Origin: Mantis religiosa
Lineage: Eukaryota > Arthropoda > Insecta > Mantodea > Mantidae
Reading direction: 5' to 3'
DNA: 64,000 bases
Assembly (NCBI GenBank): GCA_030765055.1
Contig: CM060950.1
Coordinates: 457,127,778-457,191,777 of the forward strand
Positions within the stretch are counted from its first letter, which is position 1. Each line of letters begins with the position of its first letter. Positions 11,769-21,818 of the stretch are shown piece after piece. Position numbers and translations under genes: made by a program. Under the pieces are notes generated by a model that worked only from the letters and a program-made list of their open reading frames with translations, did no database searches and was not told where the DNA came from.

Positions 11769-12719
11769 TTGAATTTTTCATGTTGACTCTATCTATCAAA
11801 GAAAAAATTTCTACCAATACTGGACTAAGACAAGGGTGTAGCTTATCACCTACTCTTTTTAGTATATATATGGACGATATTGTAAATGAATGGAAGATTT
11901 TAGTAGACCCAGGAATCAAAATAAAAAAATATTTATATTGATACCCTGCTGTTTGCGGATGATCAAATATTGATTCATAGGAATGAAAATCAACTGCAAA
12001 AATCAATGTATGTTTTAAGCAATATAGTACAAAAGTATAATTTTAAAATATCAGAAGAACATACAAAAATTATGACTTATACAGGAAATTATAATGTAAG
12101 ATCAAAAATTGTTTTAGGAAACAGGATTTTAGAACAAATATCGAATTTTAAATATTTAGGATGTAACATAAGTTTTAGAAACAGTGCTGATATAGAAGAA
12201 AAAGTAAACAAATTCCGAGAAATATGTGGGACAATCCAAAGAACTTTTAAAAACAGAGTGAGAAGGGATACAAAGATGAAAATGTGTAAGGTAATGTCTA
12301 TTACAACTTTACTATATGGAAGCGAAACATGGGTGCCAACACAAAAGGATTTAAAAATAAATACAGACTGCACAAACGAAATTTTAAGAAGTGTTAAAGG
12401 TTGTGCAATATTGGAAAAAATAAGAAATGAGGATATTAGAAATCGAACCAAACCATGATAAAATATCAGAACGAAGGCAACAATGGCATGAACATATATT
12501 AAGAATGTAGGATGGAAGATATCCAAATGCAGTACTAAACTATAATCCAAAAGGAACAAGAGACAGACGACGACCCAGGAAACGCTGGAGAGATCTATGA
12601 AGCCGGAACGGGCGATATGCCCAAACCATGGAGTGAAGAAGAAGAACTAATCAACATCGGCGTAGCATTTATTTTTGTTTCTTTAGTTTTCGCCTTGACT
12701 TTCTCTTTTAACACCCCCC

Positions 12720-12770
<51 letters not shown>
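12720..12770. repeat. (CA)n microsatellite
   Basis: About 24 CA units after a C-run, just beyond the end of the split LINE. Confidence 0.95.
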
Positions 12771-12773
<3 letters not shown>

Positions 12774-12879
12774 ATTCAATAAATTTCACTAATATTATAC
12801 TTATTTTGAATCGAACTAAAAATAATAAAATCCGCCTGCACAAAAACTAAAGAAAAAATAACTTACGATAACATATCTA

Positions 12880-13020
12880 TCACCAGCGGCCTAAAGGGTT
12901 TCGTTTACTTTCTCCATGCCATGAAGGAGGAGATCACGAAAACCAAGGTCAGGGCAAACAGTTGACGAGGATCGAACGTGTGACCTGGTGTATGTGGCGC
13001 TCTCACGTTAATGTGCCGCC
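12880..13020 (-). repeat. Possible tRNA-derived SINE
   Basis: On the minus strand a B-box-like sequence (CACACGTTCGATCCTCG) follows a weak A-box-like stretch (GAGATGGCGGCACATTAACG). No second copy in the window and no duplication seen, so this is weak. Confidence 0.3.
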
Positions 13021-13300
13021 ATCTCGCTCAGTCAGAAGTCATTAAATCATGCAAATCATTCACTTTTTGTTGTCTTCACCTGTCTGGCACATTCCATGTC
13101 CTTAGCGCTATTCCTGAAAGGCTTTTTCTGCAAAGTACCTCAAAGTAATTCCAATAAACTTTGGCAGAATGTCTCAATATACTTTTCACTTCAAGCTGCG
13201 AGATGAATACAGTAGTCAGTCGATAATTTTACTGCATTCGAAAACAATATATAATATTTGTGGAGCACATACGCTTTCAGTAGTCTTTCATAGTTTACCT

Positions 13301-13536
13301 ACCCGCTTCGGTAGCGTAGATGGTAGCATGTCTGCCTCACGTTCCAGAGTTCCCGAGTTCGAATCTCGGTCAGGGTGAGTTACCTGGAAAAGCTTTTTTC
13401 CGGGATTTCCCCTTATCCTGAAAGACGAATTTCAGGTAACTCTAGGCTGTATGGATCTTGGGCTCATTTGAGCATCATTTCACCCATTCCATTCATCGTC
13501 CGATATGACTTAACGTTGGAGGACGTAAATTACAAA

Positions 13537-13570
<34 letters not shown>
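13301..13570 (+). repeat. tRNA-derived SINE, family A, copy 1
   Basis: A box TAGCGTAGATGGTAGCATG and B box GAGTTCGAATCTC, then the family body ending TTGGAGGACGTAAATT and an A-run with (TA)n. Flanked by TAGTTTACCT (13291-13300) and TAGTTTGCCT (13571-13580), a 10-bp duplication with one mismatch. Other copies lie at 34420, 35625, 49025, 55007 and 62062. Confidence 0.85.
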
Positions 13571-13839
13571 TAGTTTGCCTCTTGTTGAAACTTTTATGAG
13601 GAACAACTCTTCTCATCATATTCCTAGAGAATTCAAAGTTTTCATACATTTCTTTTTATTTATATTATCTTAAGCCTGTGGTAGTTAAGTTAAAACTTTA
13701 GGAGCCAGCTTTTAGAAAATTAGCTATTTTTAGAGGAAATACTAATAAATAAGGGAATTGGGCAACATAATTCTCTTAGCTTTCTACCATTTTAACATTT
13801 GGATGGAAAGATGGAAAGAATAGTTAAGGAGGTGTGAAG

Positions 13840-14960
13840 AGTGTATGGTTATGTTTTAGATTCAGGAGAAATAAAACTAGTTGCGTTTGCAGAATATATC
13901 ATATTATCATCGTATTAGAGTAACACAGATGATAATTTACAAATGTTTCTCTTTAAGTTTTGAAAAGTATTGTGACTTTGTAGGTTCGTGAAATTAAAAG
14001 TCCAATTGCACAAACTCAAAATATTCTTTATAATTCCACCGAATTACAGTTGAAACACTTGCCGATTACATAGAATTATTTAGCGCACACAATTACAAAT
14101 CACCAGTTCGTCTGTCACAGGTCCATTGCACGCTCACAGTTACGTACAACTCCTCTAATACACGTACACCGTCTTCCAGTCCGTCCACTCACTCGGCGCT
14201 CCTCACGACTGCTCGCCAAGAACTGAGCTGACTCGCCAACTGCAGGCCTTATAAAGCGAAGATCGCCGTTTCTGGAAGGTTCGCGGCGTGCACAAGTATC
14301 CCGAGGTTTCCAGACGTCTCGTGGGAGGGGAAAGAGACGGTACAGGGCTCGTGCCACTCTCCTAATCATCCCTTCGGTTAGTGACACGAAATAAATGGGT
14401 AGGCGTGGGCTTAATGCTTCCCGTCTGGCCCTACTGCCGGCCGGTTCTATCGGGAGTTCCGACGTTCGGGTGATAGTATTCAAGGAGTATGGATCTATAA
14501 AAGAAAAAAATGTTTGAACAATAAATAAAAGGCTAGTGAGATGTAAATTGCAATTTAAGGAACATATAATACAACAGGCTCTGTCTTTTAGCTCTCTAAG
14601 TGTAAATATAAGTAGTGATGGAATTTTGAAAGAGGAAGTTCCAAAGCAAGTTAGTAAACCTGCGGAAATCTCAGAATTCCCTAATAGTAACATTTGTAAG
14701 AATAAATATCAGAGAAGAGAAACAAAAGTCAGGATCCATAAAACAGTTGTATAACCAATAATGAATTATGCTGCAAAAGGCAGACCCGAAAACCAAAAAT
14801 AAAACAAATGCTCAGTTTCACCGAAATGAATACAGTACAAAAATACAAGGTACACGATGTAGTATTTAACAGAGACGCCTGCAAATTACAGCCTGTAACA
14901 GAGTGGGTAGACAGGGGAAAGGGAAAATGAAGTAAACATGCAAACGAATTGGATCTGGCA
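13840..14960 (+). pseudogene. LINE reverse transcriptase C-terminal part, split by a solo LTR
   Basis: The left piece (13840-13970) reads SGEIKLVAFAEYIIL, the region around the catalytic FADD, here decayed to FAEY. The right piece (14480-14960) continues KEYGSIKEKNV, then SSLSVNISSDG, EVPKQVSKPAEIS, KVRIHKTVV, PIMNYAA and QPVTEWVDR. These are standard thumb and connection motifs of insect LINE polymerases. Removing the LTR plus one GTAT restores frame across the junction. Several stops are present. The 3' end merges into the next relic. Confidence 0.75.
13971..14475 (-). mobile_element. Solo LTR of a gypsy element
   Basis: A 505-bp LTR in minus orientation. The 3' end is AAAGTCACA (complement at 13971) and the 5' end is TATCACCCGAACG, normally TGTCACCC. 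Flanked by GTAT (13967-13970 and 14476-14479), the 4-bp duplication expected for this group. On the minus strand a CTTATAAAG TATA-like box lies near 14250 and a TTATAAAGAATATT poly(A) region near 14030. No internal region remains, so LTR-LTR recombination is the likely origin. Confidence 0.85.
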
Positions 14961-15009
14961 GATTAGAAATACTAATCATTTATCTGTTAAAAATAGTATG
15001 TTTCACAAC

Positions 15010-15960
15010 AAGACACCAATGTAAAAAACAACAATATTAAAATTTGTCTGAAAAGTGTATTAATGCATAATAAACATGTATCAGTTCACCTGAAAGAAAC
15101 ACGTTATAACCTAAAATTACCTCTGAAAAAAGTCAAATATGCAGAACATAAGTGGCAGGTATGTAGAGATTTAAAATTTACTGACATGCTACCACATCAG
15201 TGATCAGGCTGCATTAAAATGTCATGTTTTATTTGTGAATGGGATAGCAGACTGGGATCGGAGCACTGGAGAAGAAAAATTTGTAAGCATAGAGACAGTA
15301 TCACGCCAGCAATGAAAAATATTCATGAGTAACTTGTGGACCCAAAAATGTTCTCTTAACATATTTACACATAAAATTAGGTTTAATGAATACATTTCTT
15401 AAGGCTTTGAATAAGAATCACTATTTCTCTAAATAAATGTGCAAGAAGTTCCCTGAAGTATCTAAAGTGAAGTATCTAAAGCTATAGGGAAAGTTTATTG
15501 GACCACAAATTAGGATGTTGATTTCTTATCCTTTATTTAAAGAAACATTGACAGATAGTGAAAAGAATGCATCCATTGGCTATAAGAACGTTATCGAAAA
15601 CTTTCTAGAAAATTGCAAGTATCATAATTTCAAAAATATTGTATAAGATATGTTTAAGAAACTTCTAAAACTTGGCTGCAATATGAGTGTGAAGATATAT
15701 TTCCTGCACTCTCATTTGGACCATTTTTCCAAAAAATTTCGGCAGTGTAGCGAGGAGCAGGGTAAACGATTTCACCAGGACAAAAGAAATGGAAGGAAGT
15801 GCATTTCAAGGCAAAGTATGAAAAAACTGGCGTAATGTTGAAATGTATGTTATTACTTAGAACAGATGTAAAATACTACTTCATTATGAAGAGCATTATG
15901 TTGACAGCTTACTCAAGTTAGGGATAATGACATATTAAAATATATACCCAAAACAAAATG
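15010..15960 (+). pseudogene. Decayed copy of a widespread insect transposon-like protein
   Basis: Translated through stops and frameshifts it reads, in order: LKSVLMHNKHVSVHLKE (15045 on), KYAEHKWQVCRDLKF, CFICEWDSRLGSEHW, DSITPAMKNIHE, LVDPK, and finally LGCNMSVKIYFLHSHLDHF with SEEQGKRFHQD (about 15668-15780). I know this order of motifs from many uncharacterised arthropod proteins of presumed transposon origin. I cannot name the superfamily. At least ten lesions are visible, so it is old. Confidence 0.65.
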
Positions 15961-16467
15961 TCAAATTTTGCATATCAGTGATAAATTATTCCTGACTCAA
16001 GGTCTGTCACGTTTAGTCTTTGTACTCGTAGTTGACTCAGGTACAGAAGATGGTAGTGTCAATTCCTTCAGATAGTTGACTAACACCTACTGTTTCTGTA
16101 ATACGTCTTATGCCAACTGATGGCGTTTTGTAGTTTTATAGGCATCAAACGTCCATCGTCATTCATAAGTTTTACAAATTAATCTCCCATATTTTTCTTG
16201 GGATAGAAGTGCAGCTGAATGCTCATTTTTCTCCAAAAAAACTATATACAGCACCCTACTGCTAGAATGTTTTGCGCCGTGATGTAATAATATGGTGAAG
16301 CACAGAACATATACTAAGAAATGAACCTTCCATGTTAATCGTTGGCAACACGAGGTGATTGCAGCGCCCCTATTTTCGGGTGGCAAACTAAATTATGAAA
16401 AATCGCGCGCCCAGAAATTTTCCGTTGCCGAAATGCTGCAGCTGTATTTTTCATAGTTGCCTAGCTG
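15961..16467. other. Non-coding; short matches to family X
   Basis: 16035-16110 matches 32080-32150 (GTCAATTCCTTCAGATAG-type block followed by ACTAACACC). 16365-16395 matches 30920-30950. These look like degenerate pieces of the family X repeat. No gene is seen. Confidence 0.45.
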
Positions 16468-16636
16468 TCAGCTGGTGATAAGCTCCAATACCGCATTGTT
16501 ACAGATGACTCACAAAGATAATTACGTGAGCTTTGAGGGCTGTGACAGCAGTTTGAAAGTTGTTTCATTTTCTAAAAGCTCACATAATTATCTGATATAA
16601 TCTGTAGCAATACAGTATTGGAATATAATCAGCTGA
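16468..16636. mobile_element. Short hairpin MITE-like element
   Basis: Two arms of about 65 bp (16468-16535 and 16570-16636) are imperfect reverse complements that start with TCAGCTG and end with GTGAGCTTT. They are separated by about 35 bp. There is no coding capacity, and the target duplication was not identified. Confidence 0.65.
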
Positions 16637-17639
16637 ATCTTTAAGTGAATTTTCTGCATGGTACCTATATTATTTTCCACATTAATTGCCTCAAAATTTT
16701 GTATCAACTTTCAAGGAATTAACAATAGGATGTGGTATTTGACAGGAAAATTTGAATAATAATATTTTTTGACAGTTACTGTTTCCTTTTATTGTTATGT
16801 CTCATTAATAGACCAAAATAATTTGACATTTGCTTAAGTAACATGAGTAGTTCAACTAAATCAAGTACAAATAATCCATAGAACAATAATAGCTATAACT
16901 CAAAACACTTAAGTGATGCAACATGGCTAATTCATTTAATTAAAAAGAAACTTTAGCAAAACATTCTGTGTAATATTACACACATTTGTAAATCATATGA
17001 ATAACTCAGTAACCTTTTACATTTAAAAAAATAACACTTTAACATAAAAATTCAGCTGTTGCACAAAGTGATATAAATGACATGATAAACTTAAATATTT
17101 TACAAATAAGCTTTAACATAACGTTCTGTAATAACACTGTGGGGATTGCTGAAGGGTTTAAAGTGATGAGTAACATGGTAATTCATTGTATTACATGGAA
17201 AGTTTAGCATAACATTATAACACTTTAGCTATGTACTAAGCATTATACATGTTTCAATCTTAATGAGATTAGTTGCCCCAGGCATTACGTAAGATTAAGG
17301 AAAGGTCTTTGAGAAAGAACCTCAAACATGTAATGAAATACACAAATGAAAGTACAAAAAACAATTAAATCAATGTAATCACAGTATTACACTATACCAT
17401 GTCATGAAGCAGTTAGAGAAGATTTAAGGCAAAAGATCAATAATATTAACTACTAGTCATCCAGATACTGTAAATATTATATATTCAAAATAAAAGTTAA
17501 ATGTAATATTTGAAGAAATAACTTTAATTAGGCAAATTACTGCTTCTATAACTGTCTAAATAAATTTGACAGCTTTTAAAATATGAAAATGATATAAAAA
17601 TACTAATTAATTGGTCAATAAAAACAAACACAAAAAAGG
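16637..17639. other. AT-rich non-coding DNA with degenerate tandem repeats
   Basis: Three related stretches start at 16911, 17068 and 17161. Each begins AAGTGAT and later contains TTTAGCATAACATT or a close variant. They look like an old, diverged tandem repeat. No gene is recognised. Confidence 0.45.
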
Positions 17640-18380
17640 ATTGAAATTATACTGATCTCAATTTTTTCATTTGTTTCATGGCCTGTGGTAGCTGTCTTTT
17701 ATCAAAAATGCTAATTTTATTATGTTTAATGTATTTATACATAAAAAATGGGACACATGTCTTAATTATATCTATGTGTATTCCAAGTTTTGCACATAGT
17801 CTTAGGCTACCTGGCAGTTTTTTTAAAAATCTTAACGTTATCTCTTTCTTGAGCCATTATTTTTTTAAATTTAGCCAATCTTGTCACCATGTTTCTGTGT
17901 ATGTTATACATATGACACCTTTTCGGAGACAAAGATAATCTAGAAACCCTGGTACCCAAAACACCCTATTTCTTACTTACTGAAGTGAAAGCCACTGTTT
18001 TATTTGGAGACATAATTGAAGAAGCAGCTACACTGTCAAGAAAGGGGTCAAACTCCACACCACCTTCAAAATTGTCAGTATTTTGTTGGAAGCTCCTATT
18101 GAGCTGGTTCATTGTTGACGTTAACACTTCCATGTTGAAACCTAGCACTGCATGGAACCATTTCCAAATATTTTGGTACCACTCCATGCCTTAGCATACG
18201 TCTCGAACCAACTGTGAAGTCTTCTTCCAAAAAATGGTACTCGTACACATGAAAGGAAGCACAACTTTCACTGGAAATTTTACAGATATCTTTCCACTTC
18301 TTTAGTATTTATGGCTCCCGGAGAAATTTATAGAAGTGCATATTGGTGTACTGATGCATAGTCCCAGAGACTGATAATAG
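17640..18380 (-). pseudogene. THAP-domain protein remnant
   Basis: On the minus strand the stretch 18370-18165 translates as MHFYKFLREP, KKWKDICKISSESCA, then VYEYHFLEEDF and RRMLRHGVVPKYL. This is the second half of a THAP zinc-binding domain: the FxxF strand, the Trp helix, the C...HF zinc ligands and the closing VP. Further on (17935-17860) is LSPKRCHMYNIHRNMVTRLAKFKKI, like the coiled-coil segment of THAP proteins. The first C-x-C ligands are missing at the LTR boundary (18441). Frameshifts and stops separate the pieces. P-element/THAP9-type transposases are one possible source. Confidence 0.5.
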
Positions 18381-18440
18381 CTCCTCCAACACTGTTGGAA
18401 TTTTACAGGAATACTTCAGTCGAAATTTGACACTGAATAT

Positions 18441-18833
18441 TGTGCCGACCTGTTCTTACTTGGTGAATAATTAAGGAACACGTGGTCAGGTCGAACACTC
18501 GGGAGCAAACACTCAGAGCATAACTGCATGCCTAAGCGAGAGGATGGGATCTTTTCTATAATGGTTCATTGGTAAAAAGGTAGGGTAAAGCTAATTAAAA
18601 GTGGAATTCACTTAATAAGAATATTTACTACAACAAACAGATTTACAAAGGCGGCCATAACGGCCGTTTACCTGCCCAGAAGTGGAGCTGCCTACAGATA
18701 CATGTTCATTCAGTTGGCAGTTACAGAGATAGCGTCTCTCGCCTAAAGACCACTCATCCAGTCATAAAGGAGGGGAGGGAGTGACGTCACCCACCACCAG
18801 AGTCAACAGAGCAAACCAACACAATCTGTGACA
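18441..18833 (-). mobile_element. LTR with adjoining polypurine tract, minus strand
   Basis: On the minus strand the order is AGGGAAGCGAGGGAGAGA (purine tract, about 18834-18851), then TGTCACAGATTGTG (LTR start) through ACAGGTCGGCACA (LTR end at 18441). This is the layout of a 3' LTR, with the internal region lying to the right. It differs from the 23.5-kb gypsy LTR. No matching second LTR was found. Confidence 0.65.
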
Positions 18834-18851
18834 TCTCTCCCTCGCTTCCCT

Positions 18852-21045
18852 AAAGATCAATGGATACATTGATCTTTAAAACAATATTACATTAATGTTG
18901 ACATAGTGTTACAGTATATTTATACACTTTTTTAATACAAAAACACTGATAACTGTGGAGTCCCCAGTATAAAACTGTTACTTTGATAGTTTAGCCACAA
19001 AATAATAAGAAAAATCACTGTCATAGCACAACCCCAGTGAATTAGATGCACCACCAGAGTGTTTTTTTCTTTTTCTTGGAAGCACTAGTCACTCTAGATG
19101 TCTATTGTAATCAGGGGAATCATTTCCCACACACGATTATAGTATGTAAGGTGGTGTCGGCTCTTACTCGGCTAACACATTAGTCCACTGGAACCTGAGG
19201 TGAGGGGAAAAGACCTCCCCCACCCGGCGATTGTGAGTGTGCTGTAGAGGATGACCATACACAGGTTGCTAGCAAACATGCCAGAAAGTTGGGGGGTTGT
19301 TGTAGTTGCAGTAAATAGTGGCTAGATGTGTTATATCTGGGGCTCCTAATGACATTCAACTAACCAAACTGGAACAATTTTACAAGAGTATCAGAGGCAA
19401 AGAAATGTAATTGAAAGTGACATACAAATTGAGTAGATAACATTAGATCACGTACAAAACATTGAAAAATAAGCTGTGATTACAAATACAGTACATCAAA
19501 GTGTTTGCATAAATGAACCTAAAATTGCAATAAAGAACAGCAAAATGTATGTGCACATGTTAACAATACCAAAACTATGTGTGTGGCCACAGATAAACCT
19601 AATTAAGGATACCCTAGAAAAGAAAAAACATTGTAGTGCGCACTACCTAGATTTGACTTACAAAAATTTAACATTTTAAAAATTACAAGCAGGGTTTCAC
19701 ATTTTTGTTGAAGAGAAAAGAATTGACAATTAATACGAAACATATTATAATAAAGTGTATTGCAAAACACTCACGTTTGAGAAAAAATGATTTGAAATAC
19801 AGATATTAACACAATATTTTGAAGTAATATATTGAAAAGATTACAAAGGCAAGATGAACACAGCATTCCACTGCAATTACATTATTCCATTTAATATACG
19901 TTTAGTATAGTCAGTTTCTCACCCAAACTGTTTCGTATGTTTCATTGAATAATAAAATGATTTTCTTAGCCATGGCATAAGTCGAATGTATAATGACATC
20001 ATAGTTGTTTTTGCTAACATAACTAATTAAACATATACATATCCCCCTTCATGCAACATAATGCAATAAATAGTACATTTTCATATACAAATAACACATG
20101 CAAGCATGCAATTAAAATCCCAAACACTAATAAACATAAATAACATAGAATACCAAAAAATTACATCTCAACGTTGTGTCAGGAACGTATCAGCTTCCTG
20201 ACAAGCAATGCATGTTAAAGGACCATTTACCCTGTAAAACTTAACAAATACACACAGAAAATACTATTAAATCTATCTTCACAGAATCCGTGGTTACATT
20301 ACAGCACTGCGTTAAAGCTACAACTGAGTGGCTGTTAGCACTTTTAAGCCTTCTTGGCTCTTTATGCAGAATTACTAAGTGGATTTAAAAAAATACTATC
20401 AAAAATTGTGGGCAGAACTAGCAAGGAATCCCAGTTCCGAGCTAGGGGCGGGGAATAAGCCCTACATACTAGGATTGCACATAAGAATAATCATCATGAC
20501 GTATGATAAACGTTAACCATAGATAATTAAAACAATACACTTCATGTGCTTAATTTCATCTACACTTTTTCCCGAACTCCTTTACTTCAAACGCATAACC
20601 ATGTTTTATCATCAGAATACAGAAAATGAAACTTATGTGTCCATGAGCAATCATAACTATTGGTAATGTATAAACAGTATATACAGTATATAAATAATGG
20701 TCCATATAAAGATACACCATTCAATTTACATAGAATGCAAATTTAGAAAAAGTATATTAATAAATGAGGTTAATTATCAAAGAATGGAAATAATCATTGT
20801 GAAAGAAAAACTACAGATTACGCTTGTACAATGTCCACCAACTTCTCCCAAAGCACTTCGGCTGTATAGAAAAAGAATATGAATAAAACACTGTTGCACT
20901 AATCATTCATTACAAAGAAAAAAAAAATCTACTATACACCTCTCGACATTGACGTACCACACAGGGTCGTTGACAGCATACATAATCTATTCTGCAGGCA
21001 CATAACAGCTCCCCTGCAAAATTTCACATAAACTTCTTCACACTA
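18852..21045. other. A-rich, G-poor DNA with diverged repeats
   Basis: Probably interior or flank of the element whose LTR is at 18441-18833, but no Gag or Pol motif is readable. The block 20165-20430 recurs in pieces: TGTGTCAGG...TATCAGCTTCCTGACAAG and TTACATTACAGCAC recur near 22605-22770, and CAGAATTACTAAG...GG recurs near 29770. See the findings for the roughly 0.85-kb period. Confidence 0.5.
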
Positions 21046-21127
21046 GTTAATGAAAATTAATTATTCTTTCACACTGGCCGTGTGTAGGCTAAATTGTGGA
21101 AACGTAGAGTCAGACTGAAAAATTCAA

Positions 21128-21199
21128 TGCCATAGCCGGGATTTGAACCACGGATCTTCTGGTTTCCGTCCAGCCGCACTACCATTGTGCTACTATGGC
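21128..21199 (-). other. tRNA-like cloverleaf, antisense arm
   Basis: A 72-nt sequence. Acceptor GCCATAG/CTATGGC (7 pairs), D stem GCAC/GTGC (4 pairs), anticodon loop ACGGAAA (C at position 33, nominal triplet GGA), and T loop TTCAAAT with two mismatches in the T stem. A T-run (complement of AAAAA at 21117-21121) follows. The abnormal position 33 and T stem argue against a tRNA used in translation. Confidence 0.6.
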
Positions 21200-21389
21200 C
21201 AACGGGCCGATATGACATTAAATTCTCCAACTGACTCGTATTTTCCCGGTAAACCACTTAGGAGTTCTCAAACACGTGAGACAACTACCTTAATGGCGAC
21301 TTGCTACTTATATGTGTTTGAGAACTCCTAAGTGGTTTACCGGGAAAATACGAGTCAGTTGGAGAATTTAATGTCATATCGGCCCGTTG

Positions 21390-21461
21390 GCCATAGTAGC
21401 ACAATGGTAGTGCGGCTGGACGGAAACCAGAAGATCCGTGGTTCAAATCCCGGCTATGGCA
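21390..21461 (+). other. tRNA-like cloverleaf, first sense arm
   Basis: Identical in sequence to the antisense copy at 21128-21199. It is followed by TTGAATTTTTC, a Pol III terminator-like T-run 8 nt downstream. Confidence 0.6.
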
Positions 21462-21700
21462 TTGAATTTTTCAGTCTGACCCTACGTTTCCACAATTTAG
21501 CCTACACACGGCCAGTGTGAAAGAATAATTAATTTTCATTAATTAACCTAATAGTGGTTAACTATAAAGCCCGGGCCTTAAAGTACTTGCATGTCGCAAG
21601 TCGCCATTAAGGTAGTTGTCTCACGTGTTTGAGAACTCCTAAGTAGTTTACCGGGAAAATACGAGTCAGTTGGAGAATTTAATGTCATATCGGTACGTTG

Positions 21701-21772
21701 GCCATAGTAGCACAATGGTAGTGCGGCTGGACGGAAACCAGAAGATCCGTGGTTCAAATCCCGGCTATGGCA
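21701..21772 (+). other. tRNA-like cloverleaf, second sense arm
   Basis: Same 72 nt as at 21390-21461, again followed by a five-T run. Confidence 0.6.
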
Positions 21773-21818
21773 TTGAATTTTTCAGTCTGACTCTACGTTT
21801 CCACAATTCTTCACACTA

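Larger units (their letters stand above)
11316..11804. mobile_element. Hairpin element with tRNA-like units, locus 1
   Basis: Inserted in the LINE between AAATTTCT (11308-11315) and AAATTTCT (11805-11812), an 8-bp duplication. The left arm is an antisense unit (about 11316-11640). The right arm is a sense unit starting near 11645. The left terminus reads TTTAGTTAATTGACGGGAAT. The right terminus stops soon after GACTCTATCTATC. Each arm carries a tRNA-like cloverleaf. Confidence 0.8.
9885..12700 (+). mobile_element. LINE reverse transcriptase, split by two insertions
   Basis: Pieces of one LINE lie at 9885-9969, 10830-11315 and 11805-12700. They carry in order: NRKAPGIDGINGELIKY; CGKYRGLSLMNTSYKIY with GAEQSGFRKSRSCTDN and INLEKAFDRIN; TNTGLRQGCSLSPTLFSIYMDD; LLFADDQILI; and FKYLGCNISF plus the C-terminal KGCAILEKIRNEDIR. 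The pieces join in frame once the insertions and one copy of each flanking duplication are removed. The LINE is decayed: a stop follows RPKL at 11199, a frameshift lies in the A-run at 11930, and further breaks lie near 12450. The 3' end is about 12600-12700, next to a CA repeat. I do not assign the clade. Confidence 0.85.
21046..21806. mobile_element. Hairpin element with tRNA-like units, locus 2 (best preserved)
   Basis: Bounded by TTCTTCACACTA at 21034-21045 and 21807-21818, a perfect 12-bp duplication. It contains one antisense unit (21046-21281), a roughly 30-bp spacer, a sense unit (21311-21545) that is an almost exact reverse complement of the first, and a second sense unit (21546-21806). 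The arms are long enough to form a hairpin of about 230 bp. The left terminus is GTTAATGAAAATTAATTATT and the right terminus is CTCTACGTTTCCACAA. Confidence 0.85.

Noticed and set aside
21390..21461. Functional tRNA-Ser(GGA) gene
   Set aside because: C replaces the near-universal T33, the T stem has two mismatches, and there is no long variable arm as serine tRNAs require.
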